Positions 35,198 through 45,986 are shown, counted from the stretch's first letter. The stretch: 48,369 nt of DNA from Bacillota bacterium (GCA_012838305.1 DUPN01000054.1:1-48369); one strand, 5' to 3'. The notes: generated from the letters alone by a model not told the origin. A program made the numbers and translations.

Positions 35198-35273
35198 TGG
35201 TACCCCCAAGGGGATTCGAACCCCTGTCTTCGCCGTGAGAGGGCGATGTCCTAGGCCCCTAGACGATGGGGGC
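35198..35273 (-). tRNA. tRNA-Glu (anticodon CTC)
   Basis: Starts GCCCCCATCGTCTAGGGG, anticodon stem TCGCC/GGCGA with loop CTCTCAC (CTC, codon GAG), encoded CCA. Cotranscribed after tRNA-Lys. Confidence 0.95.
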
Positions 35274-35278
35274 AAATC

Positions 35279-35354
35279 TGGTGAGCCATCCGCGACTCGA
35301 ACGCGGGACACCCGGATTAAAAGTCCGGTGCTCTACCGACTGAGCTAATGGCTC
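35279..35354 (-). tRNA. tRNA-Lys (anticodon TTT)
   Basis: Acceptor GAGCCAT/ATGGCTC, anticodon stem CCGGA/TCCGG with loop CTTTTAA (TTT), encoded CCA. It has its own promoter and is followed by tRNA-Glu after 5 nt. Confidence 0.95.
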
Positions 35355-35368
35355 GCGTCACAAGTGTT

Positions 35369-35397
35369 ATCATAGCCCAGAACGGTGTCGTTGTCAA
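35369..35397 (-). promoter_or_regulatory. Promoter of tRNA-Lys / tRNA-Glu
   Basis: Minus strand: TTGACA (35392-35397), 17 bp, TATGAT (35369-35374), 15 nt before the tRNA-Lys 5' end. Confidence 0.8.
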
Positions 35398-35427
35398 GCA
35401 TTGGAATGGGAAAAACACAGCCTCATA

Positions 35428-37484
<2,057 letters not shown>

Positions 37485-37485
37485 A

Positions 37486-39420
37486 TTACTTTACCCTGCT
37501 TCCTGCAGGTATGTCAGGAGAAACAGTGACTAACTCCAGTTTGCCTTGGGGTGAAGTGGCGGCCAGCAGCATGCCTTCGGACAGTTCACCGCGGAGTTTT
37601 GCCGGTTTCAGGTTCTGCACAACCACAATATGCATACCTACGAGATCCTCGGGAGCGTAGTGCTTGGCGATCCCGGCAACAATCTGACGTCTTTCAGCAC
37701 CAATATCCACTTGGAGCTTCAAGAGACGATCTGCACCCTTGAGCGGTTCTGCCTCCATGATCTTGGCCACAACCAATTCACACTTCATAAAGTCGTCAAT
37801 TGAGATCAAGACGCCCTCGGCCTCTTTAAGAGTAGGCTTCGGAGAAGGCTTTGGCTTTGGCTCTTGCGCCCTTTCCCCCTTGGCCTTGTCCTTGTCAATC
37901 TCAATTCGAGGGAAGATAGGATCTCCCTTGACCGTCTGTGTACCACTGGCCAAACCGCCCCAAACGGCGTCCTCTAAGCCTTTGGTCTCTAGACCCTCTA
38001 ATCCAAGCTGCGCCCACATCTTTGCCCCCGTCTCAGGCAGGAAGGGCTGAACCAAGAGGGCTATGATGCGCAAAGTCTCCACCAAGTTATACATGACAGA
38101 ACTAAGTTCGCTCTGATCCTCGAGCTTCACTAAATTCCACGGTGCCCTCTCATCGACATATTTGTTGGCCTTACCTACCAATTGCCAAATCCTACTCAAG
38201 GCCTCGTTGAGTTTCAGTTCTTTCAGCAGGCCGTCAACACTTGCGCCCAGGTTGTCGGCGTAGTCGATCAACGCTTGGTCCACTGCGTTTGGAGCGGCTA
38301 GCGGCTCGGGAACCACGCCATTGAAATATCGATTCAACATGGACAAGGAACGATTGAGCAGGTTGCCTAGATCGTTGGCCAAGTCAGCATTTGTGCGTTC
38401 AATCAGGGCCTTGCGAGAGAAATTTCCGTCTTGACCAAAGGATACTTCCCGCATCAAGAAATACCGGATAGGATCCACCCCGAATTCTCCGATCAAAACC
38501 ACAGGATCGATCACATTTCCCTTGGACTTGGACATCTTGTCACTATCGAAGAGCAGCCAGCCATGGCCGAACACTGTCTCGGGGATGGGTAAATCTAAAG
38601 CCATGAGCATGATCGGCCAGATAATGGTATGGAAGCGCATGATCTCTTTACCCACTAAGTGCAGGTTCGCAGGCCACCAACGGTCCATCATCTCTCCATC
38701 ATGGGGATAGCCGAGTGCGGTTAGATAATTGGTCAAGGCATCAAACCAAACATAGACCACATGCTTGTCGTCAAAGGGTACTGGAATACCCCAGTCGAAG
38801 GTGGTGCGGGAAACACAGAGATCCTCTAGTCCGCTCTTGATGAAATTCACCATCTCATTGCGCCTCGTCTCGGGCTGGATAAACTCGGGATGCTCCTCGA
38901 TGTACTCCAGAAGGCGGGGCGCATACTTGCTGAGACGGAAGAAATAGCTTTCTTCCTCTACTAACTCGACGGGGCGTTTGCAGTCGGGGCAATTGCCATC
39001 GACCAAGCGATTTTCCACCCAAAACGTCTCACAGGGGGTGCAATACCATCCCTCATAGGAACTCTTGTAGATATCACCCTGATCGTAGATCCTCTGAAAA
39101 ACAGCTTGAACAGCCTCGTGGTGTCTGTGATCAGTGGTACGCACGAAATCGTCATATTCGATATTCATTTCGTTCCACAAATGCTTAAAGCTGGCTACGA
39201 TTTCGTCCACATAGGCCTGCGGGGTGATCCCTTTCGCTGCTGCAGCCCTCTGGATCTTCTGACCATGTTCGTCTGATCCCGTGACAAAGTATACATCCCG
39301 TCCAGCAAACCGGTGCCAACGAGCTAAGGAGTCAGCCACCGTTGTTGTGTAGGCGTGACCAATATGCAGGTGATCACTTGGGTAATAAATGGGTGTAGTT
39401 AGATAGAAACGTTCACTCAC
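37486..39420 (-). CDS. metG: Methionyl-tRNA synthetase
   Basis: 644 residues: class I catalytic core with HLHIGHAYT (HIGH, near residue 20), a zinc knuckle CTPCETFW...GNCPDCKRP, KMSKSKGN, an anticodon-binding helical domain, then a Lys/Pro-rich linker (about 525-545) and a C-terminal tRNA-binding OB domain (about 545-644). GTG 39420 is chosen because GGAGG lies 6 nt upstream; the frame upstream is T-box RNA. Controlled by the Met T-box at 39439-39703 and followed by tatD and purA. Confidence 0.97.
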   Translation of the reverse strand: MSERFYLTTPIYYPSDHLHIGHAYTTTVADSLARWHRFAGRDVYFVTGSDEHGQKIQRAAAAKGITPQAYVDEIVASFKHLWNEMNIEYDDFVRTTDHRHHEAVQAVFQRIYDQGDIYKSSYEGWYCTPCETFWVENRLVDGNCPDCKRPVELVEEESYFFRLSKYAPRLLEYIEEHPEFIQPETRRNEMVNFIKSGLEDLCVSRTTFDWGIPVPFDDKHVVYVWFDALTNYLTALGYPHDGEMMDRWWPANLHLVGKEIMRFHTIIWPIMLMALDLPIPETVFGHGWLLFDSDKMSKSKGNVIDPVVLIGEFGVDPIRYFLMREVSFGQDGNFSRKALIERTNADLANDLGNLLNRSLSMLNRYFNGVVPEPLAAPNAVDQALIDYADNLGASVDGLLKELKLNEALSRIWQLVGKANKYVDERAPWNLVKLEDQSELSSVMYNLVETLRIIALLVQPFLPETGAKMWAQLGLEGLETKGLEDAVWGGLASGTQTVKGDPIFPRIEIDKDKAKGERAQEPKPKPSPKPTLKEAEGVLISIDDFMKCELVVAKIMEAEPLKGADRLLKLQVDIGAERRQIVAGIAKHYAPEDLVGMHIVVVQNLKPAKLRGELSEGMLLAATSPQGKLELVTVSPDIPAGSRVK

Positions 39421-39438
39421 AAGTATCCTCCTTTTCCA

Positions 39439-39703
39439 ATAAAAAAGCCCTTCATCCACTCGGGACGAGAGCTGCACTCACGTGGTACCACCCAATTTCG
39501 CTGTCTCTTGGGCACAAAACTGCCTGCCCCAAAAGCCAACCTCATCATGGTGCGATAACGGGACCCACCGGTGAGCTTACTGCTACTTCAACTCACAGCT
39601 CCTGGACCATCTTCGACTAGGAATTCCCATCAGTTCACAGCTGCCCTGACTCTCTTGGGGGAATTCTCCAGTGTACTCATCCAATCATCGCCTGTATTCC
39701 GCT
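39439..39703 (-). ncRNA. Methionine T-box leader of metG
   Basis: Minus strand: a full-length leader with AGTA-type bulge sequence (GAGTACAC), an AAGAGAGTCAGGG apical region, specifier ATG (39608-39610, in GAAGATGGTCC), T-box core TTGGGTGGTACCACG (39481-39495 region), and a terminator stem AGCTCTCGTCC/GGATGAAGGGCT ending in TTTTTT (39441-39446). Uncharged tRNA-Met should stabilise the antiterminator and raise metG-tatD-purA expression. Confidence 0.93.
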
Positions 39704-39709
39704 ACTGAA

Positions 39710-39738
39710 ATCTTAGCCTTTATCCCAAGCTTTGTCAA
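39710..39738 (-). promoter_or_regulatory. Promoter of the metG T-box operon
   Basis: Minus strand: TTGACA (39733-39738), 17 bp, TAAGAT (39710-39715). The transcript would begin a few nt before Stem I of the T-box. Confidence 0.7.
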
Positions 39739-39771
39739 GACTAGGTCGTCTTACCGAGAACCATACTAACA

Positions 39772-39784
39772 TTGTGTTACACAA
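39772..39784. promoter_or_regulatory. Palindrome upstream of the MFS gene
   Basis: TTGTGTTACACAA, arms TTGTGT/ACACAA, lies between the divergent metG promoter and the MFS gene, about 49 nt before the MFS start. It looks like a repressor operator, but I cannot name the regulator, and no convincing plus-strand promoter is visible beside it. Confidence 0.35.
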
Positions 39785-39832
39785 CAATGCAACCCATGAT
39801 GGCATACGCCCATGGGAGAAAGGGGGACTGCC

Positions 39833-41029
39833 TTGAAAAAGAAAACCGCCCTCCAGTTCTCGGTACTCTGTGGAGTGCCTTTCGTTATGGTATTAGGTAA
39901 CTCCATGCTCATTCCCGTTTTCCCTCAGATGAAACAGGCCATGGATCTCACCCAGTTTCAAGTGGGTCTCATCGTCACCTTTTTTTCTGTGCCAGCAGGC
40001 ATTTTAATCCCCTTGGCCGGCTTTCTCTCCGATCGTTATGGCAGAAAAACGATCATGGTTCCGGCGCTTTTCGTCTATGGTTTAGGTGGACTGATCTGCG
40101 GTTTTGCGGCTCTATTCCTCAAGAATCCCTATGGCTTACTCCTGACAGGACGAGTGGTGCAAGGGGCAGGAGCCGGAGGGACCTATCAATTAGCCATGGC
40201 CTTAACAGGGGATACATTCCAGAGCAACGAGCGAACCAAGGTTCTCGGGCTGCTAGAAGCAGCTAACGGGTTAGGCAAGGTACTCAGCCCTATTTTAGGT
40301 TCTCTCATCGCCCTGCTTTCCTGGCATGCTCCCTTTTTTGCTTACGGGATTCTCGCTTTTCCCATTGGTCTAGGGGTGTGGCTGTTGGTGCCGGAAAAAA
40401 AGGTCCGCAAGACCCCCGATAAGCTGAAGCAATACTGGAAGAAACTCAAGGACGTGTTCCACGAAAAGGGCAGACTCCTCTTGTCCTGTTACTTGGTTGG
40501 TATGGTAGCTTTGTTTCTTCTTTTCGGGGTCCTCAGCTACGTATCGGATATCTTGGAATCCACGTACAATATTTTCGGTTTAACAAAGGGTTTCGTTTTA
40601 GCTATCCCCGTTTTCTCCATGGCATTAACGTCCTATCTGAGCGGTCTCTTCCTCAGTGACAGACAACCATTCTGGAAACCTGTGATTGTGGGGGGAATGA
40701 CTGTCAACGCCATCACCATGGCGCTCCTTCCTCTGTTTGCCAACCTGATCCCCTTTATGGCAGTGCTTTTTTTCGCAGGAATTAGCATTGGTATCCTCCT
40801 ACCTCCCATCAATTCGCTCATCACCGGCGCTACCACAAGTGACAGGCGGGGCACAATCACATGCCTCTATGGAACGGTGCGGTTCTTTGGTGTAGCCATC
40901 GGGCCTCCCACCTTTGGCCTGGCGATAGAACTCGGCCAGTGGCTCATGTTCCTGGGCTGTGCAGCCATCGCTGCCATCACAGCGATTATTGCGCTTCTGT
41001 CCATCACCCCTCCTAGACATAGTGAATAG
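39833..41029 (+). CDS. Major facilitator superfamily transporter
   Basis: 398 residues with about twelve membrane helices. The MFS motif A appears as GFLSDRYGRKTIMV after helix 2 and is echoed weakly in the second half (SGLFLSDRQPFW); motif C-like GRVVQGAGAGG is in helix 4. It resembles the DHA1 drug/H+ antiporter branch; the substrate is unknown. TTG 39833 follows AAAGGGGGA, whereas the in-frame ATG at 39812 lacks a ribosome site. comA starts 42 nt downstream in the same direction, so a role in exporting a sulfonate-related product is conceivable but unproven. Confidence 0.85.
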   Translation: MKKKTALQFSVLCGVPFVMVLGNSMLIPVFPQMKQAMDLTQFQVGLIVTFFSVPAGILIPLAGFLSDRYGRKTIMVPALFVYGLGGLICGFAALFLKNPYGLLLTGRVVQGAGAGGTYQLAMALTGDTFQSNERTKVLGLLEAANGLGKVLSPILGSLIALLSWHAPFFAYGILAFPIGLGVWLLVPEKKVRKTPDKLKQYWKKLKDVFHEKGRLLLSCYLVGMVALFLLFGVLSYVSDILESTYNIFGLTKGFVLAIPVFSMALTSYLSGLFLSDRQPFWKPVIVGGMTVNAITMALLPLFANLIPFMAVLFFAGISIGILLPPINSLITGATTSDRRGTITCLYGTVRFFGVAIGPPTFGLAIELGQWLMFLGCAAIAAITAIIALLSITPPRHSE

Positions 41030-41071
41030 ACTGGCAATAAAATAGACCAGAATTCCTAGGAGGGAAACAGC

Positions 41072-41893
41072 ATGAACATTGCCACGAGCAATGGTGCCTG
41101 GCAGTCCGTTGTGGCATTGCCCGAGACGAGGCGTCTAGCCAAACCTCGGTCCAATGGGATTACGATGGTAATCGATAAAGGGTTGGGTTTGCGGGAAACT
41201 CGCGATCTATTGGAAATGGCAGCTGACCACATCGATTTCCTTAAAATCGCTTTTGGAAGTTCGGCCCTTTATCCTTCACAGCTGATGAAAGAAAAAATCG
41301 CCTTGGCCAAGGCATACAACATTCAGGTGTATCCTGGGGGTACTCTCTTTGAGATCGCCGTCTTTCAGCGATGCACCAAAGAATTCTTTCGCAGAGCGCG
41401 TGATTTGGGATTTACCTATGTCGAAGTCTCAGAGGGTACGATTGACCTGCCCCGCAAAGACCGTGCCCAGTATATACGAATCGCCCAAGCGGAAGGCTTT
41501 GGGGTGCTGTCAGAAATTGGCAAAAAGGACCCTGCTATAAAGATCGAGCCGGAACAGGCCATCGAACAGATCTTTGAAGATCTGGCCAATGGTGCAGAAA
41601 AGGTGATCATTGAAGGGAGAGATTCGGGGAGAGGCGTAGGCATCTATAATGCAGAGGGAAAAATAAACGATGAACTCCTCAATACGCTCGTTACAGGAGT
41701 CAAGGACCATAGTCTGTTGATCATTGAGGCACCACAAACCAGTCAACACAACCATCTTCTAGTCCAACTGGGACCCAACGTCAATCTGGGAAATGTTCAG
41801 CCCCATGATGTGCTAACCCTTGAATCAACACGAGTAGGCTTGCGCGGCGACACCCTCAAGGAGTGCTTAAAGAACGCTCCACGTTCGTTCTGA
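41072..41893 (+). CDS. comA: Phosphosulfolactate synthase (ComA family)
   Basis: 273-residue TIM-barrel enzyme adding sulfite to phosphoenolpyruvate to give phosphosulfolactate, first step of coenzyme M synthesis in methanogens; in spore-formers (YitD) it feeds sulfolactate. Recognised from MVIDKGLG, DFLKIAFGSSALYP, YPGGTLFEIA, YVEVSEGTIDLP and the VIIEGRDSGRGVGIYN block. No comB or comC follows. ATG with GGAGGG upstream; probable operon with the MFS gene. The following abrB gene has its own promoter. Confidence 0.9.
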   Translation: MNIATSNGAWQSVVALPETRRLAKPRSNGITMVIDKGLGLRETRDLLEMAADHIDFLKIAFGSSALYPSQLMKEKIALAKAYNIQVYPGGTLFEIAVFQRCTKEFFRRARDLGFTYVEVSEGTIDLPRKDRAQYIRIAQAEGFGVLSEIGKKDPAIKIEPEQAIEQIFEDLANGAEKVIIEGRDSGRGVGIYNAEGKINDELLNTLVTGVKDHSLLIIEAPQTSQHNHLLVQLGPNVNLGNVQPHDVLTLESTRVGLRGDTLKECLKNAPRSF

Positions 41894-41921
41894 CGAATTT
41901 TCAAAATTCCGTTGCCAAAAA

Positions 41922-41950
41922 TTGACGTCTCCTCCGAAAACAAGTATAAT
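41922..41950 (+). promoter_or_regulatory. Promoter of abrB/spoVT-like gene
   Basis: TTGACG (41922-41927), 17 bp, TATAAT (41945-41950), 41 nt before the ATG. Confidence 0.8.
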
Positions 41951-41991
41951 AAAGATTGTTGAACAGTATTTTTTCTGTGAGGAGGGTGATC

Positions 41992-42231
41992 ATGAAATCC
42001 ACTGGCATAATTCGCAAAGTAGATGATCTAGGTCGCATTGTTTTGCCCATCGAACTTCGTCGCACCTTGGGCATAGGAGAGCGAGATCCCCTAGAGATTT
42101 ACGTACAAGAAGACCTCATTGTTCTGCGCAAATCATCCTTGGTCTGCATTTTCTGCGGTTCCGACGAAAATGTCAAGGACTACATGAACAAAGGCGTCTG
42201 CGAGAGTTGTCGAGTCAGCCTTCAAGGCTAA
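41992..42231 (+). CDS. abrB: AbrB/SpoVT-family transcriptional regulator
   Basis: 79 residues. The N-terminal swapped-hairpin DNA-binding domain (MKSTGIIRKVDDLGRIVLPIE..., about 1-50) is followed by a small C-terminal CIFCGSDE...CESC motif that could bind zinc, as in several clostridial AbrB proteins. It probably governs transition-state or sporulation genes. ATG 41992 has GAGGAGG upstream. The gene sits between comA and rsmI, near the place of Bacillus abrB, but faces rsmI convergently and overlaps it by 17 nt. Confidence 0.92.
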   Translation: MKSTGIIRKVDDLGRIVLPIELRRTLGIGERDPLEIYVQEDLIVLRKSSLVCIFCGSDENVKDYMNKGVCESCRVSLQG

Positions 42232-43057
42232 CTCTTAAGGCTATCTCATACACGTGATTTTTCGGAAGACGGTATTCTTTACTGACCTGTTCCACAGCGG
42301 AACGTCGACTTAGGCCGCTGGTCATCAGGTGTTTTAACAGGTGAAGAATATCGTCTTCGTCGCGCTCCGCCCAGTTGGCCTGTTCCTGGCCCGCTTTCAA
42401 TCCCCCGACTGTGATTACAAACTCGCCACGAGGTTTATGTTCGGCAAAGTAGGCGGCGAGTTCACCTATGGAACCCCGCCGCGTTTCCTCAAAACGCTTG
42501 GTGAGCTCCCTAGAGATGCTGATGGGACGATCTCCCAATACATGTAAGAGATCCTCCAGCATGTCCTTGAGGCGATGGGGCGCTTCATAGAAAATGATTG
42601 GGTAGGATAGCCTCTCCAATGTCTCTAAGGTACGCAATCGATCCTTTCTGCGCCTGGGAAGAAACCCGTAGAAGAGAAAATGAGGGCAATCGAAACCGCT
42701 CTGCAAAAAACCCACCAGAGCCGCATTCGCCCCTGGCAATACCTCTAAGGCGTGCCCTGCCCCTATCACTTCCCGTATCAGAAAGGCCCCTGGATCCGAA
42801 ATCCCCGGCATTCCAGCATCAGAAACCAAAGCCACCTTCTTGCCCTGCGCTAATAGATCGAGTATCCGAGCAGCTTTTTCTCGTTCATTGTGTTCATGGA
42901 GGCTTTCCAGGGGCTGCTGAATTTGGAAATGATGAAGAAGTTGACCCGTGTGGCGGGTATCCTCCGCCAGGACAAGGTCAACTTCCCTCAAAACCCTCAA
43001 AGCCCTAAGGGTAATATCCTCCAGGTTGCCAATGGGAGTAGGACAGACATAGAGCAT
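42215..43057 (-). CDS. rsmI: 16S rRNA (cytidine1402-2'-O)-methyltransferase
   Basis: SAM-dependent methyltransferase for C1402 in the ribosomal P site. 280 residues, typical: N-terminal PTPIGNLEDITLRAL (6-20), AEDTRHTGQLL, SDAGMPGISDPG, LPGANAAL, and the C-terminal YEAPHRLKDML and LTKRFEE blocks. ATG start with AAGGGTGA upstream, 3 nt after ricT. It belongs to the yaaQ-holB-ricT-rsmI operon. Confidence 0.96.
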   Translation of the reverse strand: MLYVCPTPIGNLEDITLRALRVLREVDLVLAEDTRHTGQLLHHFQIQQPLESLHEHNEREKAARILDLLAQGKKVALVSDAGMPGISDPGAFLIREVIGAGHALEVLPGANAALVGFLQSGFDCPHFLFYGFLPRRRKDRLRTLETLERLSYPIIFYEAPHRLKDMLEDLLHVLGDRPISISRELTKRFEETRRGSIGELAAYFAEHKPRGEFVITVGGLKAGQEQANWAERDEDDILHLLKHLMTSGLSRRSAVEQVSKEYRLPKNHVYEIALRVSLEG

Positions 43058-43060
43058 GAA

Positions 43061-44071
43061 TCATTCACCCTTGTTTTCCGTCCTTGTTTTAGGCTTCCTT
43101 CGCCTCGGACGTCTCCTCTTTTTGGGGGCCTTTTCATCGGCGGCCTTGGCACCTCGATCCTGTTCCCCTTTGGTCGACGGCGTTTGCTGTTCACCCGCGG
43201 GCTTGCGCTTCTTCTTCTTTGGGCGCTGCCTGGGGGGCTTTCGTGTCTCTTGTTTAGTATTCTTTTCGATCTCTGCCGTTTCAAGCATCATCTGATAGTC
43301 GACTTCCTTGATACTATCTTCCTTCAGCAGATCTTCGTAATAGTCGCTCTCGTTCTCCTGTTCATCGTAGAATTCATCCACGACGGCCGGCACACAGCCC
43401 TTACAATTCTTCCCAAAGATCCGCTCATTGTCTTGGTAGGTCTGCGACTCGAATTTCAAACAGCACATCAGGCGTCCGCAAACGCCCGAAATTTTGGACG
43501 GATTCAAGGACAGGTTCTGCTCTTTTGCCATTTTGATGGAAACGGGGGCAAATTCGCCCAAGAAAGTCGCACAACACAGACCGCGACCGCATGAGCCTAA
43601 ACCGCCAAGCATCTTAGCTTCATCTCGAACCCCCACTTGCCGCAGCTCAATTCTCGTGCGGAAGATGGATGCCAGGTCTTTCACCAGCTCGCGAAAGTCC
43701 ACCCGTCCCTCTGCGGTAAAGGAAAAAATCAGTTTACTATCGTCGAGGGTATACTCCGCCTCCAGCAGCTTCATGGGGAGTCCATGCTCCTGAATCTTCT
43801 CCACGGCGATTTGAAATGCTTCCTGCGCCCGTGCTCTGTTTGCCTCGAGACGTTCAAAATCCTTGCGTTCCGCACCGCGTAACACCTGCTTAAGTGGCTG
43901 AACGACCTCGTTTTCCGGCACCTGCCTGGGGGGGATCACGACTTTTCCAAACTCCACACCCCGGGACGTCTCCACGATGCATCCGTCTCCAGCTGCCATT
44001 TTGAGGTCTCCTGGATTGAAATAATATATCTTACCGGCATCTCTAAACCGGACTCCAACAATCGTTACCAT
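43061..44071 (-). CDS. ricT: RicT/YaaT (PSP1-domain) protein with long basic tail
   Basis: 336 residues. The PSP1 core (about 1-250) carries the Fe-S ligand Cys set SCGRGLCCATFL, CGRLMCCLKFE and NCKGC; in Bacillus, RicT with RicA and RicF binds clusters and guides RNase Y processing. After an acidic stretch (DEQENESDYYEDLL) the last 75 residues are an extended tail rich in Lys, Arg, Pro and Gln (RPKKKKRKPAGEQQ, KKRRRPRRRKPK), longer than in Bacillus YaaT (about 275). Such a tail could bind RNA. ATG overlaps the holB stop by one base. Confidence 0.92.
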   Translation of the reverse strand: MVTIVGVRFRDAGKIYYFNPGDLKMAAGDGCIVETSRGVEFGKVVIPPRQVPENEVVQPLKQVLRGAERKDFERLEANRARAQEAFQIAVEKIQEHGLPMKLLEAEYTLDDSKLIFSFTAEGRVDFRELVKDLASIFRTRIELRQVGVRDEAKMLGGLGSCGRGLCCATFLGEFAPVSIKMAKEQNLSLNPSKISGVCGRLMCCLKFESQTYQDNERIFGKNCKGCVPAVVDEFYDEQENESDYYEDLLKEDSIKEVDYQMMLETAEIEKNTKQETRKPPRQRPKKKKRKPAGEQQTPSTKGEQDRGAKAADEKAPKKRRRPRRRKPKTRTENKGE

Positions 44072-45000
44072 TAGGTCAACGCTCCCTTTTTCATCAATAA
44101 CAGGAGATAACCTAGGCCAAAGCGAATTCGACCATTTCCAGCCAGGGCCTTCCCCATCTCGATGATTTGTTCCATGATCACATATACGTCATCATTTGTG
44201 TAATAAGCACTAATCTCTTTGAGCTCCCCTTCGTAGTCAGGATTACATAACGGAAGATCGAGATCGTTTTTTATGACCAGGAGATCACGGTACCACTCCA
44301 AGAACAGCTGCAACTCTTGCTTTATCTTCTTCCGATCCTCAGGCCAACTGTAACTCAAGCCCAATACCTCAGGATAGCTGGCCTTCGGCACCTGAATAAG
44401 CTTACTTAAGACGGCTTGTCTCTCTTCCAGCAAGTCACCCTCCCAGTACGCCCAGGCCGCACCCAAAGACCCTTTGGCCAGTCTGGCGATGGTACGGATC
44501 TTGGCGTCTTGCGGACTGGTCTGCGTCCGGTTCGCCAACCATTGGGCAATCTCTTCGTCGCTGATGCGACGGAACGGTAGATGCTGGCAGCGAGAAACGA
44601 TGGTGGTCGGCAAGTCCTCCGTCCTCGTTGTTGTCAGGAAAAAATAGGTTCTGGCAGGAGGTTCCTCCAATGTCTTCAGCAAGGCGTTGGCCCCTTCTGT
44701 TCTCAAGCGATCCGCATCCAGAATAATCCAGATAGAATTGCCCGACGCGGCCAATGCTGCCTTACTGCGCAGAACCCTAACATCGTCAATTCGAATGGTC
44801 GCATCTCCGGCTAGGACATGGATCTCCGAGAGTGGACCTCCCTGTATCCTTAACTCCTCCGCCACTGCCCTAGCTACCTTCTCTTTTCCTAAACCCCTCG
44901 GGCCAGAAAAGAGGTAAGCATGTCCTAGTGTCCTTGTACCCAAGGCTTGCCGCAAAATGGACACTGGAACAGCCTGACCCACAATGTGATCTAGAGTCAC
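44071..45000 (-). CDS. holB: DNA polymerase III delta' subunit, lacking the zinc module
   Basis: Clamp-loader subunit with an AAA+ fold. 309 residues from GTG 45000: LDHIVGQAVPVSILRQAL opening, P-loop SGPRGLGKEKVA, sensor region LLKTLEEPPARTYFFLTTT, and ISRCQHLPFR-like IVSRCQHLPFR. The usual four-Cys zinc knuckle after helix 1 is absent: LRIQGGPLSEIHVLAGD runs straight through where CxxC pairs normally occur. An in-frame TTG at 45036 would add 12 residues but overlaps darA. Operon position between darA and ricT is standard. Confidence 0.93.
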   Translation of the reverse strand: MTLDHIVGQAVPVSILRQALGTRTLGHAYLFSGPRGLGKEKVARAVAEELRIQGGPLSEIHVLAGDATIRIDDVRVLRSKAALAASGNSIWIILDADRLRTEGANALLKTLEEPPARTYFFLTTTRTEDLPTTIVSRCQHLPFRRISDEEIAQWLANRTQTSPQDAKIRTIARLAKGSLGAAWAYWEGDLLEERQAVLSKLIQVPKASYPEVLGLSYSWPEDRKKIKQELQLFLEWYRDLLVIKNDLDLPLCNPDYEGELKEISAYYTNDDVYVIMEQIIEMGKALAGNGRIRFGLGYLLLLMKKGALT

Positions 45001-45022
45001 AACTGTCTCACCCCAAATTTGG

Positions 45023-45349
45023 TCAAATCTTCTCAAATCTCTCTACGTCAACACTGAAAACAGTGGCACCCCCCACGGAGATCCTGTCCAAACGCGTGCC
45101 CAGGCCGGCTCGACCAAAGGGCAGGGTGGGCAAGGGATCGCCCTGTTCCCGCTGTTTGCACACTTGTTTGATCAGAGCAAATAGACTGTCAAGCCGTTCG
45201 TCCTCGACACCGATCAGAAGCGTGGTATTTCCTTGCCGTAAGAACCCGCCCGTGCTGGCCAGCTTGGTAGCCCGATAATCATGTTCGACCAAAGCTTCGA
45301 GCAAGGGCGATACGTCTTGGTCCTGAACGATGGTTATTAGTAGTTTCAT
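45023..45349 (-). CDS. darA: Cyclic-di-AMP-binding PII-like protein DarA (YaaQ)
   Basis: 108 residues. PII-like trimeric receptor of c-di-AMP in Gram-positives; downstream target unknown. Recognised from MKLLITIVQDQD, the ATKLASTGGFLRQGNTTLLIG block (about 27-47) and the T-loop and GGATVFSVDVERFEKI end. ATG overlaps the tmk stop by 4 nt, the standard tmk-yaaQ coupling. Confidence 0.94.
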   Translation of the reverse strand: MKLLITIVQDQDVSPLLEALVEHDYRATKLASTGGFLRQGNTTLLIGVEDERLDSLFALIKQVCKQREQGDPLPTLPFGRAGLGTRLDRISVGGATVFSVDVERFEKI

Positions 45350-45957
45350 TGGCCTCTCCCCTCCAGAGCCTCCAACACCCGAGAGGCTACTTCTTCCCGA
45401 GTTCCCTGCGCAGAGATTACCTTGAACCGCTGTGGTTCGGCGTGAGCAATAGCCAAGAAGCCTTCCTTCACTTTGGCATAATAGTCCAAAGTGCGTTGTT
45501 CAATGCGATCCCCCTTGGTCTTGACCAAAGACTCTGCTGGATCAGCATCGAAATAAATCGTTAGATCGGGAATCAAACCTCCTGTGGCCCAATGATTGAC
45601 CTGTTTGATCCCTTCAATATCTAAGCCCAGGCCATAGCCCTGGTAGGCCACGGAGGAATCCACAAAGCGCTCACAAATCACCGTTTTCCCTGCAGCAAGT
45701 GCAGGACGAACTACCTCGTAGACATGCTGGGCCCGATCTGCTGCGTACAGAAGAATCTCCGCCACGGAGTGTAGATCCTTGTGTTCAGGGTTGAGGAGCA
45801 AGGCACGCATTTGACTGCCCAAACGTGTACCCCCTGGCTCAAAGGTGTGCAGGACCTGATGGCCTTGTTTCTCAAGATGCTCCTTGAGCAGAAGGGCCTG
45901 GGTTGTCTTTCCAACACCATCCACACCCTCCAGAGTAATAAACAATCCTTTATGCAT
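45346..45957 (-). CDS. tmk: Thymidylate kinase
   Basis: Phosphorylates dTMP to dTDP. 203 residues with the P-loop LEGVDGVGKTTQ (about 8-19), FEPGGTRLG (DR/EPGGT motif), the LID-region DRAQHV and RFVDSSVAYQG. ATG 45957 is chosen (AAGGAG 10 nt upstream); the open frame continues to 45990, overlapping the decarboxylase stop. Confidence 0.96.
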   Translation of the reverse strand: MHKGLFITLEGVDGVGKTTQALLLKEHLEKQGHQVLHTFEPGGTRLGSQMRALLLNPEHKDLHSVAEILLYAADRAQHVYEVVRPALAAGKTVICERFVDSSVAYQGYGLGLDIEGIKQVNHWATGGLIPDLTIYFDADPAESLVKTKGDRIEQRTLDYYAKVKEGFLAIAHAEPQRFKVISAQGTREEVASRVLEALEGRGQ

Positions 45958-45986
45958 GTATGAGATTCTCCTTATGTGGTTTTTCT

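Noticed and set aside
39772-39784. TTGTGTTACACAA as a Rex operator
   Set aside because: Rex sites have TTGTGA/TCACAA or TTGTTA-type arms around a longer spacer; the match is only partial.
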